In this document: positions 1 through 5,267 of the stretch, one piece after another
Numbering within the stretch: position 1 is the first letter of the stretch
Layout of the letters: each line of letters opens with the position of its first letter
Source: Burkholderiales bacterium
GTDB lineage: Bacteria; Pseudomonadota; Gammaproteobacteria; Burkholderiales; Casimicrobiaceae
Assembly: GCA_031277445.1 (NCBI GenBank)
Contig: JAITMH010000211.1
Location: forward strand, 1 to 5,267
DNA: 5,267 nt
Reading direction: 5' to 3'
Program-made: the position numbers and the translations under genes
Notes under the pieces: generated by a model
What the model was told of the DNA's origin: nothing
Seen by the model: the letters and a program-made list of their open reading frames with translations, nothing else
Database searches by the model: none

Positions 1-1442
1 TTCCGACGCAGGACACGGGACGCATCGGCAGCTTCATCCGCGCCGATCAAAGTATTTCGTTTCAGGCGATGCAGGAAAAGTACGAGGGCTTCATTCAGAT
101 TATCCGTCAGGACCCGGCAGTGGAGGCGGTGAGCGGTTTTATCGGCGGTGGCGGTCAAGTGAATCGCGGTTCGATTTTTATCACCTTGAAGCCACTGTCG
201 GAACGCCAAACGTCGGCGCGTGATGTGGTGGCGCGTTTGCAGAGAGCGTTGTCGAAAGAACCCGGGGCGCGACTGACCATGATGCCGGCGCAGGATATTC
301 GGATCGGCGGGCGCGAAGCCACCGCCGAGTATCAATACACATTGCAGGCGGATGATATTGGCGAACTGCGCACCTGGGAGCCGCAGGTGCGGCAGGCGTT
401 GCGGCAACTTCCGCAGATCACGGATGTTGATTCCGATCAGGATGATCGCGGTGCGCAGACGATGTTGACGATTGACCGTGATGCGGTCGCACGGTTGGGC
501 TTAACCGTGGCTCAAGTCACTGCGGCGTTGAACGATGCGTTCGGTCAGCGGCAAGTCTCAACCATTTACAACCCGCTCAATCAGTATCAAGTGGTGATGA
601 CGGCGGCGCCGCCTTTCGCTCAGAGCGCACAGAGTTTGCAGAACATTTATCTGGTCGGTCGAGACGGCAGCCGTGTTCCGTTGTCGGCGGTGGCTTCGTA
701 TGAAACGGAAAACACAGCGTTGTCGGTGAACCATCAAGGGCAATTTGTCACAGCAACGTTTTCGTTCAATCTGGCGCCGGGAGTTGCGTTGTCGGAAGCG
801 GCGGAAGCGGTGCATCAGGCCGTGGCGCGTACCGGTTTGCCGGTATCGGTGATCGGCAGCCTTCAGGGAACCGCCGGCGCTTTTGAGAAAATGGCCGCAA
901 CGCAAGTGATTTTGATTTTGGCGGCGCTCGTCGTGGTTTACCTTGTATTGGGCATTCTCTACGAAAGTTTCGTTCACCCGCTGACGATTTTGTCCACGCT
1001 GCCTTCAGCCGGTATCGGCGCGTTGCTGGCGATTGAATTGCTCGGAAAGGATTTTAATCTGATTACCCTGTTGGGCGTTCTGCTGTTGATCGGGTTGGTC
1101 ATGAAAAACGCGATCATGATGGTCGATTTTGCATTGATGGCGGAACGCCAACAACGAATGGCGCCGCACGATGCGATTTTCACGGCGTGTCTGTTGCGTT
1201 TCCGTCCGATCATGATGACGACGATGACGGCGATTTTTGCCGCGCTGCCGCTGATGCTGGGGCGCGGCGACGGCGCCGAACTGCGGCAACCGCTTGGGCT
1301 GGCGATTGTCGGCGGCTTGCTGGTAAGTCAGTTGTTGACCTTATATACGACGCCGGTTGTCTATCTTTATATTTACCGTTTGCGTGAACGTCTCACGGGA
1401 CGCAAAACGGTAACCGGCCCTCTCTCGTCGGTGGAGGTGTGA
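1..1442 (+). CDS. mdtC: RND multidrug efflux transporter, MdtC/MuxC-like, C-terminal part (5' truncated by window edge)
   Basis: This is the C-terminal 479 residues of an inner-membrane proton-driven RND (HAE1) efflux pump subunit. The frame is open from base 3 with no start, so the ATG at 69 is internal; family members run to about 1,020-1,050 residues. The fragment opens in the second periplasmic porter/docking half with PTQDTGRIGSFIRADQSISF, a typical MdtC-like stretch. SLSVNHQG-type and FNL-x-PG porter motifs follow (here ALSVNHQG, FNLAPG). Five hydrophobic segments then correspond to TM8-TM12, at roughly fragment residues 302-321, 330-348, 353-375, 398-416 and 429-452. TM10 holds GLVMKNAIMMVDFA, which keeps the lysine (fragment residue 368) that aligns with the proton-relay lysine of AcrB. 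The end, SQLLTLYTTPVVYLY, matches MdtC/MuxC as I remember them. The gene stops 4 bases before the outer-membrane factor gene. Whether it pairs with a second RND subunit, as MdtB/MdtC do, cannot be seen. The family is near certain; the exact MdtC orthology is inferred. Confidence 0.95.
   Translation, partial: PTQDTGRIGSFIRADQSISFQAMQEKYEGFIQIIRQDPAVEAVSGFIGGGGQVNRGSIFITLKPLSERQTSARDVVARLQRALSKEPGARLTMMPAQDIRIGGREATAEYQYTLQADDIGELRTWEPQVRQALRQLPQITDVDSDQDDRGAQTMLTIDRDAVARLGLTVAQVTAALNDAFGQRQVSTIYNPLNQYQVVMTAAPPFAQSAQSLQNIYLVGRDGSRVPLSAVASYETENTALSVNHQGQFVTATFSFNLAPGVALSEAAEAVHQAVARTGLPVSVIGSLQGTAGAFEKMAATQVILILAALVVVYLVLGILYESFVHPLTILSTLPSAGIGALLAIELLGKDFNLITLLGVLLLIGLVMKNAIMMVDFALMAERQQRMAPHDAIFTACLLRFRPIMMTTMTAIFAALPLMLGRGDGAELRQPLGLAIVGGLLVSQLLTLYTTPVVYLYIYRLRERLTGRKTVTGPLSSVEV
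1433..1437 (+). promoter_or_regulatory. Strong Shine-Dalgarno (GGAGG) for the outer-membrane factor gene
   Basis: GGAGG lies 9 bases before the ATG at 1447, inside the last codons of the RND gene. It decides the start of the next gene. No comparable site precedes any in-frame start between the repeat insertion and the lipobox, so translation very probably begins upstream of the repeat. The overlap with the upstream gene suggests translational coupling. Confidence 0.85.
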
Positions 1443-1446
1443 TCTT

Positions 1447-3162
1447 ATGAGACGTATGAAATCCATTTTTAGAACGCTTTTGGTTCAAGCGCATCCCCTT
1501 TTTTTCCTCCCCCCTCGCGGGGGAGGGTGCCCCGAAGGGGCGGGAGAGGGGGAAAACCCTCCCCTTCAAGGTGGAAAAATCCCCTCCCTTTCAAGGGGAG
1601 GGTTAGGGTGGGGATGGGTTAGCAAGGATGGATTTTCAGCCCCCTCTCCCCCAGCCCCTCTCCCGCAAGGGGAGAGGGGTGCAAAGCACCGTATCCGCTT
1701 AAACCAAAGCGGCGCTAGAAGCAGCAAGTATTGGTGGGTGTTGCCGATAATGGTTTTGACCGGATGCGCGGTCGGGTCGGACTATGCGCGACCGCAACTC
1801 GATATTCCCGATGTTTACAGTGAGCCTGCGGCAGGCTGGAAACATGCTCATCCTTCCGACGGGCAGCCTGATACGACCTGGTGGACGGCTTACGGTGATG
1901 AAACCTTGAACGAGTTGATGAGCAGAATAGAACTCGACAACCAGAATCTGAAAGCGGCAGAAGCGCGTTACCGGCAAGCGCAGGCCTTACTGCGCGTATC
2001 GACAGCGTCGCTTTTTCCGACGTTGAACACCGGCGTTTCGACCGGCAGGGCGCAGAGCGCCAACCTTGGCAACAGCGGAACTCAGCGCGCCCCGACCAAC
2101 CAATACAACTTTTCATTGAACGCTGCCTGGGACATTGATTTGTGGGGCAGCGTGCGGCGATCCATCGAGGCGCAAACGGCCAATGTTCAGGTGAGTGAAG
2201 CGCAGTTGGCAGCGTTGCGGCTGAGTACGCAAACGACCTTGCTGCAAACGTATATTGCGTTGCGGGTCAGCGACGCGCAACAAAAACTGATGACGGAAAC
2301 CGTGGACGCCTACACGCGCTCGCTGGAGATGACGCAGAACCGCTATCAGGCGGGAATCATTACCCGTGCGGATGTGGCGCAGGCGCAAACGCAACTTGAA
2401 TCGGCGCGTGTGCGCTTGATCGGTCTGGAGATCGACCGGGTGCAAAGCAAGAACGCGCTGGCGCTTCTGGTCGGCAAAGCGCCGTCGCAAATTTCGATTG
2501 AACAAATGGATACGTTGCCGCTCAATTTTCCGGACGTTCCGGTGACGATAGGTTCCGAATGGCTGGAGCGCCGTCCTGATGTCGCGGCGGCTGAACGGAG
2601 AGTCGCGGCGGCCAACGCCGAGATCGGTGTTGCGCAGGCGGCGTTTTATCCATCGTTAACCTTGTCGGCGTCAGGCGGGTATCAGGCGAACCACTGGTCG
2701 GACTGGTTTGATGTTCCGGGACGTGTCTGGTCGCTTGGGGCAGGGCTGGCGCAACTGATCTTTGACGGCGGTCGCCGTTCTGCGATGAAAGACAGCGCAC
2801 TGGCGGCGTATGATGCGACCGTTGCCGATTACAAGCAAACCGTATTGATAGCGTTTCAGGAAGTTGAAAACCAGTTGACAACACTTCGCGTGCTCGACGA
2901 CGAATGGCGCTCGCAGCAGGCCGCGTTGAGCGCGGCACGCGATACGGAAACATTGATTCTCAATCAATATAAAGCCGGAACGACGACTTACCTTAACGTG
3001 GTGATTGCGCAGACGGCGCGGCTCACCGCCGAAAACAACGCGATCCAGTTGCGTGGCCGCCAACTGGCAGCCAGTGTGGCGCTGATCAATGCGCTGGGCG
3101 GCGGATGGCCGGGGTTGGAGGTCAGGGATCAGGAATCAGAGGTCAGGAATCAGAGTCCGTAG
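1447..3162 (+). CDS. Outer-membrane efflux lipoprotein of the NodT/OprM (TolC-like) family, with repeat-invaded N-terminus and repeat-derived C-terminus
   Basis: The product is the outer-membrane channel of a tripartite pump: a trimer exporting substrates handed over by the RND pump upstream. The ORF has 571 codons, but the lipobox LTGC puts the acylated Cys at residue 107, so the mature part is 465 residues, normal for OprM-like proteins. Two OEP repeats follow. The first (about 150-350) contains WDIDLWG at 228-234. The second (about 370-554) contains ERRPD at 374-378, FYPSLTLSASGGY from 400 and FDGG at 439-442. The family core ends with LGGGW at residue 554. Residues 10-90 are encoded by a palindromic repeat element, and residues after about 557 plus the TAG stop come from a second repeat. 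A strong GGAGG 9 bases upstream supports the start at 1447; ATG 1456 is also possible. The basic SSK and hydrophobic YWWVLPIMVL just before the lipobox look like the second half of a split signal peptide. Export efficiency is therefore uncertain. The family call is firm. Confidence 0.93.
   Translation: MRRMKSIFRTLLVQAHPLFFLPPRGGGCPEGAGEGENPPLQGGKIPSLSRGGLGWGWVSKDGFSAPSPPAPLPQGERGAKHRIRLNQSGARSSKYWWVLPIMVLTGCAVGSDYARPQLDIPDVYSEPAAGWKHAHPSDGQPDTTWWTAYGDETLNELMSRIELDNQNLKAAEARYRQAQALLRVSTASLFPTLNTGVSTGRAQSANLGNSGTQRAPTNQYNFSLNAAWDIDLWGSVRRSIEAQTANVQVSEAQLAALRLSTQTTLLQTYIALRVSDAQQKLMTETVDAYTRSLEMTQNRYQAGIITRADVAQAQTQLESARVRLIGLEIDRVQSKNALALLVGKAPSQISIEQMDTLPLNFPDVPVTIGSEWLERRPDVAAAERRVAAANAEIGVAQAAFYPSLTLSASGGYQANHWSDWFDVPGRVWSLGAGLAQLIFDGGRRSAMKDSALAAYDATVADYKQTVLIAFQEVENQLTTLRVLDDEWRSQQAALSAARDTETLILNQYKAGTTTYLNVVIAQTARLTAENNAIQLRGRQLAASVALINALGGGWPGLEVRDQESEVRNQSP
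1506..1541. repeat. Paired GC-rich hairpins, left module of the insertion
   Basis: Two hairpins stand close together. CCTCCCCC (1506-1513) pairs with GGGGGAGG (1519-1526) over a 5-nt loop. GCCCC (1529-1533) pairs with GGGGC (1537-1541) over a GAA loop. The following GCGGGAGAGGGG (1540-1551) is also the exact reverse complement of 1655-1666, so the left and right modules could pair with each other over about 100 nt instead. Confidence 0.75.
1555..1604. repeat. 12-bp perfect inverted repeat, middle module of the insertion
   Basis: AACCCTCCCCTT (1555-1566) is the exact reverse complement of AAGGGGAGGGTT (1593-1604), separated by 26 bases. The interval holds a second, related copy of the left arm (TCCCTTTCAAGG at 1585-1596 against TCCCCTTCAAGG at 1560-1571), so the right arm can alternatively fold locally with 1584-1590. 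The G-rich strand continues as AGGGTGGGGATGGG to 1618, giving four G-runs on the + strand. Confidence 0.75.
1655..1690. repeat. 10-bp stem hairpin plus adjoining 5-bp hairpin, right module of the insertion
   Basis: CCCCTCTCCC (1655-1664) pairs perfectly with GGGAGAGGGG (1670-1679) around the loop GCAAG. It is followed by GGTGC (1678-1682) pairing with GCACC (1686-1690) over AAA; the two stems share two bases, so both cannot form completely at once. In the + transcript this is a strong RNA hairpin inside the coding region. It lacks a following U-run, so it is not a standard terminator. Confidence 0.8.
3118..3155. repeat. Short tandem direct repeat covering the 3' end of the outer-membrane factor gene
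   Basis: TCAGGAATCAGAG occurs at 3129-3141 and again at 3143-3155, a 14-bp period. A diverged partial copy (GAGGTCAGGGATCAGG) precedes it from 3118. In the gene's frame this encodes EVRDQESEVRNQ, after the LGGGW that normally ends the family. The tail is therefore repeat-derived. I recall similar (G)GTCAGG(G)ATCAG arrays scattered in other bacterial genomes, but cannot check that here. Confidence 0.75.
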
Positions 3163-3211
3163 GGGCGGCAACCTGCCGCCCGCGAACAGGGAAGCAGATT
3201 GCTTCCCCTAC
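3159..3211. repeat. Cloverleaf-like palindromic repeat between the outer-membrane factor and ABC genes
   Basis: The outer arms GTAGGGG (3159-3165) and CCCCTAC (3205-3211) are perfect inverted repeats. They enclose two perfect 7-bp hairpins: GGCGGCA/TGCCGCC (3164-3170 with 3174-3180, loop ACC) and GGGAAGC/GCTTCCC (3189-3195 with 3201-3207, loop of 5). The outer and inner stems share a few bases, so a full three-way junction would be slightly trimmed. The TAG within the left arm is the stop codon of the upstream gene. There is no U-run after the structure. It may be a REP-like or MITE-like element, or an mRNA-stability or termination structure; the function is not evident. Confidence 0.75.
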
Positions 3212-3257
3212 AAATCTCCGTGTGAATACAACTCTACATGCCAAAAAAACAAAACAA

Positions 3258-5078
3258 ATGAAAACATTTTCCGAAAGCGATCATGCCCCTGTCGGTTACA
3301 GCAACGCGCAGGTGATTGGGCTTTTCCTGCCGTATCTGAAACCTTACGTCGCCCGCATTGCGGTGGCGCTGGCGTGTCTGTTGCTTGCCAAGTTCGCCAA
3401 TGTCGGGGTGCCGTTGGTGATGAAGCAAATCGTTGATGGGCTGGACGCGAGCCATGCGCCATTGGCCGTGCCGCTCGCGCTGTTGGCGGCGTATGGCGTT
3501 TTGCGTCTGATGACAACGCTTTTCACCGAGTTGCGCGAAGTGTTGTTTGTCAAGGTGACGCAGCGTGCGACGCGGGCGGTGATGTTGCAGGTGTTTCGTC
3601 ATCTGCACGAGATGAGTTTGCGTTTTCATTTGCAGCGTCAAACCGGGCGGTTGACGCGGGACATTGAACGTGGGCAACGCGGCATTACGACGTTGATTGA
3701 TTTCACGCTGTTTTCAATCTTGCCGACGATTGTTGAAGTGACGTTGGTACTCGCTGTGTTGATTGTCGGATACGACTGGACGTTTGCGGCGATTACGGTG
3801 GGGGCTTTGGTGGCCTATCTGACGTACACCGTTCTTGTGACGGAGTGGCGGACGTTCTTGCGGCGGCGGATGAATGAATTCGATTCGCAGGCCAGCGCGA
3901 GGGCAACGGACAGTTTGTTGAATTACGAGACGGTCAAATATTTCGGCAACGAGCGTTGGGAGGAGGCGCATTACGATGAGCGTCTGGCGCTTTGGGAGAA
4001 GGCGGCGATTCGCAACCAGACTTCGTTGTCAATACTGAATCTGGGGCAGTCGGCGATCATCGCTGTTGCGGTCACGTTGATGATGTGGCGTGCCACGGTC
4101 GGCGTGGTGGGCGGCGCGATGACCATCGGCGATCTGGTGCTGGTCAATGCGTTGATGATCCAGTTGTACATACCACTGAACCTCCTCGGAATGGTTTATC
4201 GTGAAATTCGTCAATCGCTGGCGGACATGGAGCGCTTGTTCACCATCAACGAGATGAAGGTCGAAATCGCCGATGCGCCGGACGCGCTTGCCTTGCAGGT
4301 GGATCGCGGCGAAATTCGTTTTGAAAACGTCGGCTTTCATTATGAAGCGTCTCGTTCGATTCTGGAGAACGTTTCGTTCGCTGTTGGCGCGGGGAAAACG
4401 GTTGCCGTGGTCGGCCCGTCGGGCGCCGGAAAATCGACACTGGCGCGATTGTTGTTTCGTTTTTATGATGTGACGGAAGGCGCTATTTTGATCGACGGTC
4501 AGGACATCCGCTCGGTTACGCAGAAAAGTCTGCGCGCCGCTATCGGCATCGTCCCGCAGGATACCGTGTTGTTTAACGACACGCTTGAATACAATATCGC
4601 GTATGGACGAACTTCGGCGACGCATGAGGAAGTTGAAGCGGTGGCGCGAATGGCGCAGTTGGATGATTTTATCGCCCGACTGCCGGAAGGATACGCGACG
4701 CAAGTCGGTGAACGCGGATTGAAGCTGTCGGGCGGCGAAAAGCAACGGGTGGCGATTGCCCGCACGCTGTTAAAACGTCCGCAGATTCTGATTTTTGATG
4801 AGGCGACCTCATCGCTCGATTCGCGTTCTGAAAAACAGATTCAGGCGGCGATACGCAAAATCGCCCGCGAACATACGACCTTGATCATCGCGCACCGTCT
4901 CTCCACGATTGTTGAAGCCGACGAAATACTGGTGTTGGAACATGGCCGGATCGTCGAGCGCGGACAACATGCGTCGCTGCTGGCGCGTGAAGGTTTGTAT
5001 GCGCGAATGTGGCGTTTGCAAAGGGTCGAACAAAAACGAGCCGAGCGGGAAGCCGAGGGACTTTGGCCCGGCCATTGA
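3258..5078 (+). CDS. atm1: Atm1-type ABC exporter half-transporter (fused permease and ATPase)
   Basis: This 606-residue inner-membrane half-transporter would act as a homodimer. Relatives (bacterial Atm1, mitochondrial Atm1/ABCB7, HMT1) export glutathione-linked or persulfide compounds and can give heavy-metal tolerance; the substrate here is inferred. The membrane domain (about 15-310) has six hydrophobic segments. It carries family motifs DIERGQRG (135-142), NYETVKYFGNE (222-232) and a stretch around 290-320 containing NALMIQLYIPLNLLGMVYRE. The ATPase domain is complete: Walker A GPSGAGKST (386-394), Q-loop Gln434, signature LSGGE (490-494), Walker B ILIFDE with Asp514 and catalytic Glu515, D-loop SSLD (518-521) and H-loop His546. 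The length is normal for the family. I chose ATG 3258 because the MKTFSESD start fits the family. The frame is open back to ATG 3105, but that would translate the repeat, and GTG 3222 is an alternative. No Shine-Dalgarno is visible: the leader is A-rich. The gap and repeat suggest it is not tightly coupled to the pump genes. Confidence 0.92.
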   Translation: MKTFSESDHAPVGYSNAQVIGLFLPYLKPYVARIAVALACLLLAKFANVGVPLVMKQIVDGLDASHAPLAVPLALLAAYGVLRLMTTLFTELREVLFVKVTQRATRAVMLQVFRHLHEMSLRFHLQRQTGRLTRDIERGQRGITTLIDFTLFSILPTIVEVTLVLAVLIVGYDWTFAAITVGALVAYLTYTVLVTEWRTFLRRRMNEFDSQASARATDSLLNYETVKYFGNERWEEAHYDERLALWEKAAIRNQTSLSILNLGQSAIIAVAVTLMMWRATVGVVGGAMTIGDLVLVNALMIQLYIPLNLLGMVYREIRQSLADMERLFTINEMKVEIADAPDALALQVDRGEIRFENVGFHYEASRSILENVSFAVGAGKTVAVVGPSGAGKSTLARLLFRFYDVTEGAILIDGQDIRSVTQKSLRAAIGIVPQDTVLFNDTLEYNIAYGRTSATHEEVEAVARMAQLDDFIARLPEGYATQVGERGLKLSGGEKQRVAIARTLLKRPQILIFDEATSSLDSRSEKQIQAAIRKIAREHTTLIIAHRLSTIVEADEILVLEHGRIVERGQHASLLAREGLYARMWRLQRVEQKRAEREAEGLWPGH

Positions 5079-5267
5079 AAACGCAATTAACGTTTGACGA
5101 CGCAGATATTGTGTCTTTTTGGCAAAATCTGCGCTGCTTGATTGAAACGACTTATGATCATTTGAGTTTGAACGCAAAAATTTTTGCTTTAAGCTATTGA
5201 AAATACAGGAATTTATAGAGCAAGGATTGGTCGCCTGCAAATTTTGAAGGTTGAGCAAACGCCTTCT
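5079..5267. other. AT-rich intergenic tail with no supported gene
   Basis: After the ABC stop the base composition drops clearly towards A+T. It contains CGCAGAT/ATCTGCG (5101-5107 with 5127-5133), a 7-bp stem with a 19-nt interval in which TTTT and AAAA could extend the pairing. No T-run follows, so termination here is only a possibility. A 14-bp perfect palindrome GCAAAAATTTTTGC lies at 5174-5187. I see no ORF with a credible start on either strand, no tRNA-like fold and no convincing promoter. The next gene probably begins beyond the window. Confidence 0.6.
5174..5187. repeat. 14-bp perfect AT-rich palindrome
   Basis: GCAAAAATTTTTGC is a perfect palindrome with A5T5 at its centre, in the AT-rich stretch after the ABC gene. 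Such A/T tracts bend DNA and can serve as protein-binding sites. With no loop it is a poor RNA hairpin. It could equally be chance in AT-rich sequence. Confidence 0.4.

Larger units (their letters stand above)
1475..1715. repeat. MITE-like composite palindromic repeat inserted in frame in the signal-peptide region
   Basis: The left end CGCTTTTGGTTCAAGCG (1475-1491) is an imperfect inverted copy of CGCTTAAACCAAAGCG (1696-1711), with one bulge and one mismatch. Between them lie several GC-rich hairpins. TAGAA occurs directly at 1470-1474 and 1716-1720 and could be a target-site duplication, though the right arm stops 4 bases short of it. The unit between the start of one TAGAA copy and the other is 246 bp, a multiple of three, with no stop in the gene's frame. 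The translated stretch APSPPAPLPQGERG is one I recall from translated repeats of this sort in proteobacterial genomes. No transposase is encoded, so any mobility would need a helper in trans. The hairpins are directly visible; the mobile-element reading is inference. Confidence 0.7.

Noticed and set aside
69..71. ATG at 69 as the start of the RND gene
   Set aside because: The frame is open upstream to base 3 and encodes conserved family sequence (PTQDTGRIGSFIRADQ), so this Met is internal and the gene begins before the window.
1187..1387. Asp- and Arg-rich 66-codon frame overlapping the RND gene
   Set aside because: It is a shifted reading of the conserved RPIMMTTMTAIF region. The GATGACGACGATGACGG tract looks like a microsatellite but is explained by the coding sequence.
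1750..1752. ATG 1750 (or GTG 1738 / TTG 1741) as the true start of the outer-membrane factor
   Set aside because: These lie within or beside the hydrophobic core, leave no proper basic n-region before the lipobox, and have no Shine-Dalgarno, whereas ATG 1447 has a strong one.
3129..3155. Two-copy direct repeat as a CRISPR remnant
   Set aside because: The 13-bp units are separated by one base, with no spacers, and extend an imperfect tandem array.
3105..3257. N-terminal extension of the ABC transporter starting at ATG 3105
   Set aside because: It would overlap the outer-membrane gene and translate the repeats at 3118-3211 (GQGSGIRGQES and onward). It resembles no ABC exporter N-terminus and has no ribosome site.
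4029..4745. Long reverse-strand open frame (238 codons), with similar ones elsewhere opposite the three genes
   Set aside because: It lies wholly opposite conserved ABC transporter sequence, is rich in Arg, His and Gln as expected of antisense frames in GC-rich genes, and has no recognisable motif.
5101..5133. Rho-independent terminator after the ABC gene
   Set aside because: The stem is only 7 bp with a long interval and is followed by GCTGCTTG, not a T-run. Kept only as a weak inverted repeat.
5138..5200. Promoter-like hexamers (TTGATT, TATGAT, TTGAAC) in the AT-rich tail
   Set aside because: No -35/-10 pair has both good matches and 16-18 bp spacing; such hexamers are expected by chance in AT-rich sequence.

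Overview
The window looks like a piece of a moderately GC-rich proteobacterial chromosome, most likely beta- or gammaproteobacterial. I judge this from the protein families, and the species cannot be named from this sequence. All three genes lie on the + strand and all concern transport: the C-terminal half of an RND multidrug efflux pump subunit (1-1442), an outer-membrane efflux lipoprotein of the NodT/OprM type (1447-3162), and an Atm1-type ABC half-transporter (about 3258-5078).

The first two genes form a tight unit. Only 4 bases separate them, and the ribosome binding site of the second lies inside the last codons of the first. The RND subunit closely resembles MdtC/MuxC, and the order RND subunit then outer-membrane factor recalls the muxABC-opmB layout of Pseudomonas. 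Together they would form the inner-membrane and outer-membrane parts of a tripartite pump. The adaptor and any partner RND subunit would lie upstream, outside the window. The ABC transporter is separated from them by 95 bases, mostly a structured repeat, and may be transcribed independently.

The most interesting feature is repeat invasion at both ends of the outer-membrane gene. At its 5' end, an element of about 240 bp (1475-1715) made of nested GC-rich palindromes is bounded by imperfect inverted repeats and a possible 5-bp target duplication (TAGAA). It sits in frame between the start codon and the lipobox. Removing it together with one TAGAA copy (246 bp, 82 codons) restores an ordinary lipoprotein signal peptide of about 25 residues. 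At its 3' end, a different repeat (3118-3211) supplies the last residues and the stop codon of the same gene, then folds into what looks like a three-arm cloverleaf just before the ABC gene.

The last 189 bases (5079-5267) are AT-rich and hold no gene I can support, only a short inverted repeat and a 14-bp palindrome. I see no RNA genes, CRISPR array, transposase or integrase.
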